DNA from: Riptortus pedestris
Lineage: Eukaryota > Arthropoda > Insecta > Hemiptera > Alydidae
NCBI GenBank assembly: GCA_019009955.1
Contig: CM032228.1
Location: forward strand, 202,726,501 to 202,790,500
DNA: 64,000 nt
Direction: 5' to 3'
The position numbers and the translations under genes are program-made. How positions within the stretch are numbered: position 1 is the stretch's first letter; every line of letters begins with the position of its first letter. This document shows positions 45,641 to 57,875 of this stretch, one piece after another. Under the pieces are notes generated by a model. The model saw only the letters and a list, made by a program, of their open reading frames with translations. It was not told where the DNA came from and made no database searches.

Positions 45641-48059
45641 GAGTGGCACCATTACTAAATCGTAGTACTTCAATAGAATAAACCATCCCAATGAATGTGG
45701 CAATAACAGATCAAAGAACTAAAGAACAAAAAAGGAATGAATTTATTCTGTTTTATTTACTTTTGTTTGTCGTATGCCGCGAGTTTCCCTTTCAATGCAC
45801 CAACTCAAACCAAAACCGGAAAATTCCACCAAAGCATGGAATTTGCGGTAGAAAAGTGGAAGAAAACATGTTTTGCTCTCAAAGGGGACAGAGAAGGAAA
45901 AACAAAGAAAAAAAAAAGGATTGATATAAATTTATAAATAAATATAAAAGGCGAGCTCTTGGGAAGTGGACATAGAAATGGAAGAGTGAAAGGGGGCCGA
46001 GGGCTTTGTGAGCTTTCACACACTCGTTCATTGGAAAGGAACAAAGAGAAGATAAGGCAGGTTCCATGGAGGACTGTTTGCTGGAGAAAACTCTCCTATG
46101 TGGAGACCACCACTCAACACTATACCCCCATTTATACTTTGAGTCATTTGTTGAGGCTTCAAAACCCTTTTAATAAAAACCTTGGGACAATCATTAAACG
46201 TACTCCTAGTACTTTTGCGAACAATACGCCTTGCTCCCACGCTAGCAGGCAATTCTTCCGAGAAAGTTATTGACCTTCTATCTTTTCAGCGCAATCAATA
46301 TGGATTCAGGGGCACGTTACCTCGAGAACAATTATAAACAATTTGAAGATATACGAAATTTGAAATTGGACGACAAACTAACTGCACTCTAAAGAATAAT
46401 CGTATGTAGGATAACGCCAAAATATATGGCGGTAAATTTGAGTGAAAGAAAAAAGACCTTTGGATCCGAAGAATATTCGGGAGCCAAATATGAATGAAGG
46501 GGATTGATGGTGAAATATTGACAGGACTAACCGTTTAGCAAGAATAGTTCAGAAATGTATTAAACCTGTTAACAGCTGGAAACGGGCTCAGGAGGGGAGG
46601 GGAAAGGGTTACAGACGAGGCGAAATGTAATATCGTAAATATCCCTGTTATTATTTGAAGAATCAAAATTTTTTTAAATATTTTTTTAAAATTACATAAT
46701 GACCCAATTAATTGTGGCCCGTTACGTTTTTCTCTAACTAGAATATAAGGGGGTATTTTTTTGTACTCAAACCCTCCACTAACCTCCATATAAATAAAAC
46801 CTGTCTTATTTGTGAACAGTTTTTGCAAAAGAAAAAATAATAGAATGTTCTCATGATATACAAACGACGTCACGTGTACGTCATTCCAACACGAGCGAAG
46901 TATTAAAGTTTAGTTTTAACAATCCCCGTAATCCAAACATTCGTTATTATTTCTTAGTTATGCTTTTATTTATTTAAGTAATCAAAATACCGGTTATCAG
47001 CTCCAGCTTTCGAGACATCTCGCAAATGTTCGATGACACTTGGGCCATGTTTCTCAGAAGTTATATGTTTTTAAGGACGGTGGGTGGGGAACAAAACGTG
47101 TACTTTTAAATGATATTACTAATGGCATTCATTAATAAAAGTGCTGTGGAAGGAGAAACTCAACACAAGCGAGCACTTCATTTTTCGACTGCGGGGATAT
47201 TTTTTCTTTAGAAAAACTCTTAACGTTTTCTAATTATAAAAAAAAAAACACAAGGGGACAAATAATGAGTTTTATCCTGATTAAAATGTCTTTGGACGCA
47301 AATATTCGTTTTAATATTATTCGTACCAAGGACGGACAAAACAAATAATTTGGATAATAAGTATTTGATTTGGGTAAATATAAAAATATATCAAATATTA
47401 GCCTTCTCTGGCAAACAGTAATGGCATATATCCCGTATAAAATGGCACTCAGAGGTAGGGGCTTAATCATTATAAAATTAGAATGAGATATTAGGAGATA
47501 TATAATTGATTTTTGGTGCCTGGATTCAGCTGGTGTAGTTAGATATATTTAAGAGTTCTCGCGCCATTTTGGGAGGAAATTACCAAAGCTATCCATTCAA
47601 TTAACACTTAGTATTAGAGTAGAATGCATAAATAATAGGTAATAGGAGAAAATAAAATAAAAACAGCAATCAGAAGTGGTTCTTAAAATGTTCATATATA
47701 AATGAATTTTGCCAAAAGGAATCTACTCAGTTCATTGAGTGTAGATTTGCTGATATACGCAAATTTCATGATAAATACATATTTTAGAGGATATGTATAA
47801 TGTACGTATTGTCGTTTCTTCGACCATCCCTAAGTCACAGCTTTTATTACAACAGTAGGATTTCAATTTTGGACAAACCCTAATGAAATAGTAAAATGAA
47901 TGGAACCTCTATCTCAATTTGCCTTTAGGCGCGAATACTGTACAAGAATTAGATCTACTTTTAACTAATTAATAAAATTAACAAAAACATCAAACACTTG
48001 TAGAATGAAAACGAAAAAAAAAATATCTCCACTAAAAATAATTTAAGGTGTTGTTACTG
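45641..48059. other. Unassigned DNA
   Basis: Several overlapping short frames on both strands at 45690-46270 (up to 104 codons) sit in a GC-richer patch. They conflict with one another and none shows a domain. The patch may be a degraded retroelement. No other structure is seen. Confidence 0.4.
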
Positions 48060-48305
48060 CAGGTCATGGATGGTAGTAGTCATTGTAAACAGGATGCCCT
48101 GATGTCCACGGAAATAAGGAACGGAAGGAACTGTCACAAAATAATGTAATGATTTCCTTTGCCATCTTGGGGTGACTATTCAAAAATAATGATATGAGAA
48201 AGAGTAATAAGAATTCCAATCGACTAGATATGTTAGAGAGACATTTCTACGTGGGCCGAAGCCTGTTTAAGCAAATCAATGATAGGCGTTAACTTGTATG
48301 AGCTA
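48060..48305 (-). repeat. Family B repeat, strongly diverged
   Basis: GTAAACAGGATGCCCTGATG, GATTTCCTTTGCCATCTTGG, GGTGACTATTCAAAAATAA, ATATGTTAGAGAGAC, GAAGCCTGTTTAAG and CAATGATAGGCG follow the family B order in reverse, with many changes. Confidence 0.5.
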
Positions 48306-49778
48306 CATACTACAATTCTAATATGTTATGTTATTTACTCAAGAATTTAAACAAAACAAAACGTTTATTATTAAGCTTCTAATTGATGATATTTTCCATA
48401 AGAATCATCTACATATATAAAGCATGGAGTATATACGGTAAAGGTGATAGGTGTTGAAAATTGGTCGCTCTTGTCGAAGATCTAATCTGTGAAGGTTCCC
48501 CTTAAAATAAGTCCATACTTTCATCAATTTGTCAGGCGTAACTGATATGCAACCCCGACTGTGAATGGACACTTTTAAAGACATTAATGGATAGTAAATA
48601 GCACAATGAACAATCAATAGCAACATTGTTTCATCAATTTCACCAGCGAATTTGCCATGTCTGTCACAACGTAAAAATAGATTAAATTAAGTTTCTAAAA
48701 ATGTTTTTTTTTTCTCTCCCTCTCTCACACACAAACACATTACAAAGTTATCACACTCAACAAAACTTTTAACAAGCTAATGATGTCATCCCTTTTGAAG
48801 TGCGTACAAAATATTATTATAATTATAATCTGTTGTAATCTTAGAGGAGTCCTTAAGTTGAAATGACCAAATATCATCTTGAGTAATTGATAAAAATCGA
48901 ATGAAAATAAGACGAATATTGTTTAATGGTTATGACGTGATTCAAAGAATGATTCTATGAATTAGTTATTGCACCACAAACTCAGGGAATTATTTCTATA
49001 TAATTTAGTGAGTCATATAGAAAAGAAATATTATATAAATGATGGGAATTCGTACAATCCAATAATATAATATGTGAAGTTTTCACTTTCTTCAATAAAG
49101 TAATTTTAATATTTATGGGGATTATAGGATGTCGAGTAATTGGCATTTAATTCAAAAAACACTTCTCCCGAATTTCAATTAGTCAGACTTGGAATTCCAA
49201 ATTTTAAGAAAAATCTAGACTCCTTACCTCAAAATCATATGAATCTGATTTTAGAAGGAAAAAAAAAACCAATTAAAACAGCCATTATAATTAACTATTA
49301 AACTATCATATCACACTTATTCTGCATGCATACTGTTGCAATTAAATATTTGTTATCATTTAGTGAAGGTACATGTATAACGTGTTTATAAAATGATGAT
49401 AATATAACCAGAACAATCATAGCAGGCAAAAAATAAACACATTTCATATGCAATGCATAATTACCTGCTGGAGGTGTTTATTATATTGATGTTATCACCC
49501 GACGGTTTCCTGCACGATGCAAATCCATGGCATGAAGGTATCATTATATATATATTAGGACCGTGATATTAGCATATACTACAATTCGCAGTTTGTATAT
49601 AGTACAACTCGCCATCACAAAAATGAATACCCCTATCGCCGTAACCCAGTGGTGACCAAAGAAAAATTTCGACTGTATTTATTAGTTTGAATACATCAAT
49701 ATTTCCAAGGAAATTAGCCAAATGTATGTCTACCATTCTAAAGTTATATTAATGATTCTGTTATTTAAACTTGTAACC
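48306..49778. other. Unassigned AT-rich DNA
   Basis: A CT-rich/CA-rich patch lies at 48705-48745. Nothing else is recognised. Confidence 0.5.
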
Positions 49779-49779
49779 T

Positions 49780-50455
49780 TTAAGGGAAATCAGCTATTGA
49801 CTGAAATATTATCGAAAAAATGTCTAAGTTCCCAGGCTTTAGTAAACTCCCACTCCTGTTCATCTCTTATGAAAGCTGATACATCATGAAAAGTCTTATA
49901 CCTATCTTAAATATCGCATATTGTTTTCAAAAGGTCTCCAAAAGAAGATATACATACACATACGTTATGAGTGACGTCAAAAACAACGGTTTTTCGTTCT
50001 ATACTCCAAAATATTTATTTTATCAATGCCATACTCAAAATTTAATCGTTCTTCCAGCACTAAAGATCATATCCATTAAAGACTAAAATCCGATCAAGAA
50101 GAGAGGGGGGGCGAGGAATTCAAAGTTCAAAATATCACTGTAATTATGAGTCAAATCGAAAAACGTTATATAGTTATTATTGTTAAACATTCAATGCTAT
50201 GCAATTATATATTTTTTCGCCACTCAATTATTAAGGGAGTTATTTACATTTTATTGTTTTTCCTGACTCCTTTACATTGAGAAACTGTGACACTGAATAT
50301 ATCATGCACAGCTGACATTCCAAATCCTGTTTACATTAGCTTCTTTTTCATTAACGGGAGATGTTGAGAATAGAAGAGACCACCAGTGTGTCTGTCATTC
50401 GAGCACGTGGCAATACTGCTTAGTTTACGTCCCTGCGTGTCGGACGTTTTGTCAT
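49780..50455 (-). mobile_element. Family A locus, tandem and strongly diverged
   Basis: TTTAAGGGAAATCAGCTATT (tail end), CCAGGCTTTAGTAAACTCCC (type III head), then a second core (CAAAATATCACTGTAATTAT, GAGTCAAATCGAAAAACG) and finally a 5' head in reverse, CTGCTTAGTTTACGTCCCTG with CGTGTCGGACG. The 5' hairpin is broken by a deletion of the left arm loop. Confidence 0.65.
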
Positions 50456-52319
50456 CAAGGGATATGAAAATGAAAAGTTATCTTGATCAGGTCTAGATGT
50501 ATTGGTGTACTTCTATGTGCGAAATTCTGTAATAAGCAAAACTAGTGGTTTATTAAATATGAATATTCAAGTTTATTAAGATACTTTGTCTAGGAAATTT
50601 TACAATAATTTCAGATGATGAGCTTTGAAATAGATAGAAGTGAAATAATAAGAACTCAATTAGAAATAAACGTCTTTCGGCATAATTTGTTGACCATATT
50701 TTAAACTCATAACAATCCGTTAACTATAAGAAACAATTAAACCTATTGTTGAAACTCTACAAATTCCGTGTCAAAATGAGAACAATAGCCAGAGATCTGA
50801 TGCAGATGAAGTACCATTTTAACTAATAAATAGTGATATTAGTTTAACAGTGTAACGTCCGACTTATAAACGATATCCTTACACAGGATACAATCTAATC
50901 CATAAAACAATGACAATTCATTCTGACGTTGTACCATCTAATCTACATAACAATGTTTAATTTTTTTCAGATACTGTATCATCTAATCAAGAGAACAAAC
51001 AGCGATAGTCTTTATACAGAATAAAGTTCAATCCTGGGGGAAGTGATAGTGCAAAGGCATTAAAACATGGTCGTATTATGTAGCTACGTCAACTAAGCAG
51101 ATTTCCACAAAGTTAAATGACACGAAGAATTATATTTTATTCTCCATTTCTCACTTACTTAAAATCAACATATGAATATTAGATGGACATAACATTTTTC
51201 AGTGATATAATATCTAAAAGAGAAGTGAATAAAATAAAGATACGAAATATCAAGATATATGATTGAAGAGAGTATATATTTTTGGCGGATGTGTTGATTT
51301 TCTTAAAGGGATTTTGTATAATGTCAAATATGATTATCAACTGTCAATAAGGCATTAGAAATGCCGAGGTAATTAGTTTTTGTTTTGTACATTATTTCCG
51401 ATTATGTCGAATAATTAAAGTTATGTTGTAGTTACGACAAACAGGTATGTTAGATCTGCCAATTAGGCGTGAATTAAGTAAATAAATGTTTTATGTTCGG
51501 ATTACTTGAACCCTTTATGTAAAGTTAGTTCTGTTAGAAAACTGCTTATTAAAAATGTTTTATATCTTTCGTAATAAATAATCTGTATTAAAGTCATAAA
51601 GTACGGGGGATGTTTTATGATCTATAAATTTTAACTTTCAGCTATATTTTTCAACAAAAGTATGTTTATACCATCAGTAAACTAAATATATATATATAAT
51701 AAAGATTTAAAATACAATGTGTGCTTTATGATTCTGAAGAAACAATAGATATGTGTTATAATTAATCTCATGTATGTTATAGGTGACAAGCTGGAGGTAT
51801 ATTGATACATATTGCCTCTAGTGATGTGTCATGTTCCTTACTGGCCAATGAACATTCTCCGTCACTGTTAGTGACAGTATCCAAGCTATAGAGAACTGTC
51901 ATCATCAATACCTTCCTAATACTGAACCTTGGATGTGACATATCACAGTGATAATTACTCTACAGCTAAATCCATTCTCTCAAAACTTCATTATATTTGT
52001 ACTTACGCGATAATCTCAAATTTGTTAAATGCCTTAAAATCAAATAAGAAAAACCACGGGGGAGTTTTGGAGCTCTCTTATATAATTAGATAACAGGAAA
52101 AAACAAAGATAAAAATAATTCAACTTGAAAACATTTTATCTCAAGTGTTTTGAAGCCAGATAAGAAAAATAAGTGAATTGACACACGAAATTCTACAGAA
52201 GAGAAATAAATTACAATAATAGTCAAATAAAAAATATGTTGTTTGATAGTGACCTCATCAATGGTGATCTTCTGTACTTATAATGAATGATGAGAAGGTA
52301 GAAAGAGCAACAGCTATTT
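50456..52319. other. Unassigned AT-rich DNA
   Basis: A weak plus-strand head relic is at 51086-51112 (CGTCAACTAAGCAGATTTCC). No gene is seen. Confidence 0.5.
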
Positions 52320-52680
52320 TCTCTATCATGAATATTAACCGAGATATCTGGATTTTTTAGTTTTCAGCCTTCAGCACATCCTCACTTCTACTCATATGTC
52401 ATATTAACAATAAGCTGTTATATCCTGAATCACTTCATTCCCAAGTTAAATACCAATTATTCTTTTCATTGAACTTTTACTTTGTGAGATACATCCAAAC
52501 ATGTGTATTGACGTCATGAACTAAGATTTTTTGTTTTTCCTCGAAAATGTTTATTTGATCTATACCATACTCTATATTTAACCTTTCCAACCAACGCTAA
52601 AGATGGTATTTGTTATTGGTTGAAATTGGATCTGGAATAGTTGGGGATGGGATTCGAAATTCAAAGTATCTCCGTTATTA

Positions 52681-52733
52681 TGGGTCGAATCATAACATGT
52701 TATAGGTTCTATAACATGTTTTGATCCGACCCA
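52681..52733. repeat. 25-bp inverted duplication with 3-nt loop
   Basis: The left arm 52681-52705 starts TGGGTCGAATCATAACATG and the right arm 52709-52733 ends TTTTGATCCGACCCA. The arms match at 23 of 25 positions around GTT. The arms derive from the family A core segment that surrounds the 'GATCCGAC' word. Confidence 0.9.
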
Positions 52734-52739
52734 TAATCT

Positions 52740-52786
52740 ATCTAAACTACTCTTAATGATCTAGCTAAACTACTCTTAATGATCTC
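52740..52786 (+). repeat. Two direct copies of a 21-mer
   Basis: CTAAACTACTCTTAATGATC followed by T occurs twice with a period of 23 bases, directly after the inverted duplication. Confidence 0.85.
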
Positions 52787-52930
52787 CAATTATTGTATGC
52801 ATTTTTTCGTAACTCGACTCACTGTTTTTTTTAAATATAAATAGAGAATAAGTGGTGAGGTCAGTTAACAAATGCCTTCCACAGGCACATGGGAAATCTG
52901 CTTAGTTTACACAGCCCCTGCGTGATGGAC

Positions 52931-53038
52931 TTTTCGTCATCTCTTGGGTATGATCTATGGGCATTTGAGGAAATGTTTTGAAAATCACGTCATGATTACA
53001 ACCTCAATAGCTGATATTCCTTAAAGGAAATCTGCTAA
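52931..53038 (+). mobile_element. Family A tail joined head-on to a head unit
   Basis: TTTTCGTCATCTCTTGGGTA, TGATCTATGGGCATTTGAGG and AGCTGATATTCCTTAAAGGA with AATCTGCTAA. It begins at the TTTTC that also ends the minus-oriented head unit at 52934, so head and tail meet with no core or microsatellite between them. Confidence 0.85.
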
Positions 53039-53204
53039 AACACATGATCTGTAAGGCAGGCGTTATTTTCTTCACCTCAATATTTCATAATGTTGTTTTA
53101 TTTGTTTCTGGAATAAATCCTCCGATTAGCCTGTAATAATTTTATCATAATTCCACAATTAATAATTTTTTTTAAACCTACGAACTCGGTTTTTTAAAAC
53201 AACC

Positions 53205-53275
53205 TAGTAGATGACGAAAATGAGGTCCGTTCAAAATTTGATATATATATATATACAAAACGCTCAGATATTGTA
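53205..53275 (-). mobile_element. Family A tail fragment
   Basis: CCTAGTAGATGACGAAAATG, AGGTCCGTTCAAAATTTGAT and a short (AT)n, then AAAACGCTC. The terminal hairpin and core are missing. Confidence 0.75.
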
Positions 53276-54140
53276 TGTCATAAATGGGTTGAAATAGATG
53301 TATTGCTGATTAGGTTTTATTTTCTTCTTAAAACCCTACTCGGTTTCTCTACAAGTCCTCTTCCCTCCGTCCAGTTTGTTGGTTGATGAATCTACGAAAG
53401 TACTAAATCTCACAAAACTTTCAAATCAAGTTTCATAAATAAAATGAATTCCGTTTAGGAATTATATTATAAATGGTTCCGGGACACATCCCGTACAAAT
53501 AATGCAGGAGTCATCTTTCAGATATCTATCGCCTTAGTTTGAGCAATTTTAAATCATCTGTCTGCACAAGATCCGATGACATTTTAAAAACAATCAACTC
53601 ACATTGTAGTCCCAGTGTTGAACAAACGTTTTCAATCCTTCCTAAGATTTTTACTGGTAAACGTAATGGTTACTAGCCAACCAATAACCTAATTAATGGG
53701 AGATAAAGACTTTCCTATAATGTGTTTTCCATTAGTAGAAAGTTGTAATGTAGGATAATTATAGAGTAGCACTGACGAGCTCTAACTCTGCAACTCATTG
53801 TTTTGCATAAATTCATGCTAAGTATTTCTCAGAACTCAAAGGCTTCGAAATCAATGGTTTCGAATGGCAAAGGCTCTTAGGATTAAAAGCGAATATAGAG
53901 TTACTATTTAATCTGAAATTAATGTCGAGAGTGAGAACTAGAGATGGAGTTTCGGCTCGGGTTCTGGAGTGGGATCGCACAAATGCACATTCGATGTTTC
54001 GGTTGCTGTATTCGTGTAATGTTTTATTTGCTTACATCGTGTACTAAAGCCTTTGAAAGACCTCCACCTCAGCTGATAGAATCCCCTTAGTAACATCCCA
54101 TGTGAGTCAATGCCAGCTGAACCAACCAAGCTCAGTTTAA
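53276..54140. other. Unassigned DNA
   Basis: Nothing recognised. A minus-strand open frame at 53938-54186 is the read-out from the antisense of the next family A head. Confidence 0.5.
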
Positions 54141-54702
54141 AAAAGTCCGTCACGCAGGGGCTGCGTAAACTAAGCAGATTTCCCACGTGAAGTTTTACAA
54201 TAGAGAAATCTGCCTAATAACAAGTGTAGTAGTAAGAAACCTCTAAACCTAAAAAACATTATTTAGGGTTAATAACCCAGTAGTTCCTAGCCCCAAAAAC
54301 AGTTAACCTAACCTCTAAACCTATTCACGAGGGACGATAGTTATGGAAACGGCCGCCAGAGCTCTCGTGGAAACTCCGAACATAGCCTCCTGGTGTCCAC
54401 ACGCAGAATACTAATGCAAATATCTCGGTTAATATTCAAGATACAGAATAAATGTATATAACAATATTTATAGTAAATTTAATTTGCAATAAGATTGGTT
54501 ATGTACAACTTTCGATCCGACGTATAGTAACGGAGATATTTCGAATTTTCAAAAATCCTCCCCTCTAAACCCCCCCTCCCACTGGGCCGATTTCAGCCGT
54601 TAACGAACTCCATCTCTCTTTTTACATAAATCTCTTAAATATGATGTTTGGTAAGGATAAAACAAAAACAGAGATCTCTAGAGCGGTAACACACAAATAT
54701 AT

Positions 54703-54747
<45 letters not shown>

Positions 54748-54885
54748 TATATATATACAGTTTTGAACGGACCTCATTTTCGTCATCTACTAGGTAGGAT
54801 CGATGGACATTTGAAGAAAAATGTCGAAAATTCCGTCATGAGTACAACCTCAATAGCTGATTTCCCTTAAGGGAAATCTGCTAAA
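54141..54885 (+). mobile_element. Family A repeat, type I head, reference full-length copy
   Basis: Layout: AAAAGTCCGTC; 5' hairpin ACGCAG (54152-54157), GGG, CTGCGT (54161-54166); subterminal motif AGCAGATTTCCC (54173-54184); GAGAAATCTGCC (54203-54214), an inverted partner; type I head to ~54413; core with the internal inverted pair AAATATCTCGGTTA (54418-54431) and TAACGGAGATATTT (54528-54541); CCCCCCTCCCACTGGGCCGA; GTTAACGAACTC; CTAGAGCGGTAAC; AT/GATA tract 54700-54755; tail GTTTTGAACGGACCTCATTT to CGTCATGAGTACAACC; terminal hairpin AGCTGATTTCCC (54855-54866), TTAA, GGGAAATCTGCT (54871-54882), then AA. No open frame of note. Subterminal inverted repeats, internal microsatellite and 3' stem-loop fit non-autonomous Helentron (HINE) and pearl-type elements. 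Target duplication is not evident. Confidence 0.95.
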
Positions 54886-57353
54886 AAATATGGTCAAGTT
54901 CACGTCCAAGTATTTATTTCAGAGAATACTTTCATCACTCAACAGATCATATTCAGTCTTTCAAGAACAGGCAACATGAGGTTAACTTACAATTTATAAT
55001 TATAAATTATTAACTGCATAAATACAGTCACTACAAATCAAACTTTATATGCTCAGCTAATTATGAAAAAAAAAACTCATATCCACACAGGGACATTATA
55101 AATTCATTCCTCATTCATACTTATTAAAATGATTATTTAAATAGAACGCCAATTAAAATTAATAAGTATTCACTCGCGCTATACGTATACTAGACTAGAA
55201 ATGAGAGTTGAGGAGAACAATATTTACTTGTTATGCTTTTAAATCCTTTCATAACCAGTATCAATTTCAGCTGGGATTTAGTGAACCTCGAAATTAGGTC
55301 TTAGCCTTCCTTGATCCTTGCTTAGCTCGCTGGTTACTTCTAATGCTACCAACGCTTTCTGTTTCGTAGGATTCTGCATTCTCTTTCAGAATGCAGTCAT
55401 TTCAAACAGTGTAACTCATTTCCATTCATCCCAGAAGCGGCTGAAAAATGCAGTCTGCTCTAGCTGTTCTTTTAAACGATTTTTTTTATACCGCGTTCTT
55501 TTTACATAAGTTTTATTCTCATAACTATAGTAATAAATCATATAAATTCTTATTTCTTCTGGGTTAATCGCGTCCGTGAACATTGAAAGCCTGCTTCCAA
55601 TATTATTAATGCTTTTAAATCTAGCTTTACACCGTTTTGTTTTAAAAATTACGCTACTTTGATAAAAATATCTTTAATATATGGCGTCGGAAGCTATTAT
55701 TATGATAGTTTTATGGGCACTATATTTGGATCAGTAAAATCTAAAACAATCCTATGATCCTTCTTTGCCAATAAATTTCCTCTACTTTGCCATTTTCTTT
55801 CGTTACTTTTTATTCTACTTAGTGAGGTGATTTACCACTCTTTATTGAGCTACATATTCTTTAGTACTGAACTAAGTGTTTCTTATAGGAATCACGTAGG
55901 AACTAGTGTAAAACAGTAGCAATAGACAGGGAACTCGGCAAAAACCAAGAATACTTAAATAATTGCCATGAAGGTTGAGGGTTATTCACATATATTTACA
56001 TATTCCGAACAAAAATTAGAACCATCGATGTTGATGCACAGAAGGTGAATGTGTTTTCATCAGAACTCTCTTAAAATGTTGCGAATATATGTATCTAGAA
56101 TGCGTGAATGATACTTATTTGTTTAAACGATTGTTCCATTGATTGGCTGATGGCCACATCCACAGTCTCTGATCATTCAATTCAGAATTTTTCAATGCCT
56201 TAGTCTACAAGTCCTGGTGTACCTTACAACAACTTATGTTGGGCATTCTCCTTTACGTACTCCGACCAGCGAGGACGACTTCAGGTGTATAACGAAATAT
56301 CTGGCCTGCATATTCACAGCATCAAATACCATTCTCACAGCTCTTTTCGCCCAGCCCAAGAGGGGTCAGGGGTCTCTTATATTATTTGTCGAGAGCCAAC
56401 GTTTATTACTGTCATAGTTTATCTTTCTTGAGAGTCATTTATTTTCCATTGCGACCATTTTATCCTTCAAATCTCCGTTTCCACTGTAGCTCTCCGATGC
56501 TCTTCCTTCCGGGACTAAAATGGACCTACAGGTACATGTAGGAAACGTGAAATCTCCCAAAGCTCTGCCCAAACCCGTCTGCAGTCTTCCCCGTCAAGTT
56601 TTCAAATAATTGACTTTTGGTCCCATATCCTTACTATGTGATTGCACACATAAGCGATGAGCATACGCCATGATCTACGCCTGCCTACTCTATATGCTAC
56701 TACCAGAATTTGAACGAGGTTAAACAGTGTATGTGAAAATAGGTTTCCTAGTCTTTGGCTTCCGTTAAACCAGTAATAATCTGGAAAAATGGTAGATATA
56801 TTTAAATTATTATTTAATTTGACCGGATGGGAGTTTATTTTATAATGACAGTATATGAATGTGGATTCATTTAAAAAGTACCTGAGTTATTATCTTTATA
56901 ATTATATATTATTTATTTAGATAAAAACATATATTTACAGATTCGTTTAAGTCCTAGAATCTACGGTGATAAGCATAATACAAACTGAATAACTGGAGAG
57001 AGAAGAACCATTAGAACAGAATTGTGGATACTATCGGCATTTAAGTTCCTTCTAAATAGAGTTTTGTGGAAGAAAATGTTACTTATAGAACCTTCTTTTA
57101 ATATTACCACAAGAATAGATTTTTTAATTCCATTGGTTTTGAGATCCTTAAAAACTAGAATAAACGTTACGCTAAAGTTATTGGAAAATTAAAACACGAC
57201 AAACGTAGGCGTTTTAGTCAAGAACATGATAGGAAGTAAATAAAAATGTATAATACTAAGGAGTCAGTTGAGGCAAGAGGCTGAAAGTAAAGAATAGGTG
57301 GGAAGGGGCAGAGGCAGAGACAGCCCCAAACGTCCAAGTCTAGACTGCTGTCC
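54886..57353. other. Unassigned DNA, GC-richer at 56200-56700
   Basis: A short hairpin is listed at 55374-55396. 56200-56700 is richer in GC and has short frames on both strands; no family or domain is recognised. It could be an old retroelement body or unique sequence. Confidence 0.45.
55374..55396. repeat. Perfect 8-bp hairpin
   Basis: CTGCATTC (55374-55381) and GAATGCAG (55389-55396) around a 7-nt loop. Isolated, no terminator context. Confidence 0.6.
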
Positions 57354-57409
57354 GCATACAAAACAGACCCAACGTACATATATATGTATGTTAGGTCTGT
57401 TTTGTATGC
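57354..57409. repeat. 56-nt near-perfect palindrome
   Basis: The left arm (57354-57381) starts GCATACAAAACAGACC and the right arm (57382-57409) ends GGTCTGTTTTGTATGC. They match at 26 of 28 positions with no separate loop; the centre is (AT)n. It is unrelated to families A, B and E. Confidence 0.92.
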
Positions 57410-57875
57410 TGGAGAAAGTTCAGTCATGAATACTTGGCTGTTGTTTATTTGTTGAACAGCCCGTGTGATTGATATCCACAACAAAGGGCAAACATTAATT
57501 AAACTAAACCCATTTTTCATCGGCTATCTCTTTTCCCTAGTACTAAATTAAAATAGAACAAATACTGAAAATCCGTCTTGTAGATCATCTAAGAAGACTT
57601 TTCATAAGGTAATTTTAGATAAGTAAGTATAAATTCAAGGCTGAAAAAAAGAAAAAGAAATACAAATAACCCCTCTATAGCCCTTCTATAATTCCTGATC
57701 CGATATCATTCTTTGAAAAGCCTCTTTAGTGTTCCATAAAACGGTTTAATACAGAGCATGGTATCAGCCAAATAAAAACGTCCTAGTCTAGAATGTAAAA
57801 ATTGATAACGGCATATGTATATTGGCATGTATGTGACATATATATCTATTGGTATTTGTATATCATATACATGAA

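Larger units (their letters stand above)
52320..52934 (-). mobile_element. Family A tandem locus, type III, ending in a head unit
   Basis: ATCATGAATATTAACCGAGA with a type III head to 52385, linker CATTGAACTTTTACTTTGTG (52473-52492), a second core (TCGAAATTCAAAGTATCTCC), an internal inverted duplication (52681-52733), and a 5' head unit at 52887-52934 whose hairpin is ACACAG-CCC-CTGCGT, one wobble-compatible change from consensus. Confidence 0.75.

Noticed and set aside
45691..46273. Cluster of overlapping small frames on both strands
   Set aside because: The frames conflict with each other and none shows family motifs; a GC-richer patch explains the lack of stops.
54141..54885. Canonical Helitron
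   Set aside because: It lacks the 5' TC start next to A and the standard 3' spacing of hairpin to CTRR with A/T flanks; Helentron/HINE or pearl type fits better.
54141..54885. DDE-type MITE with long terminal inverted repeats
   Set aside because: The inverted motif is subterminal at the 5' end by about 30 bases and no consistent target duplication is visible in the full copies.
57354..57409. microRNA precursor
   Set aside because: The arms join without a terminal loop and the centre is AT-repeat; a Dicer/Drosha substrate needs a loop of several bases.
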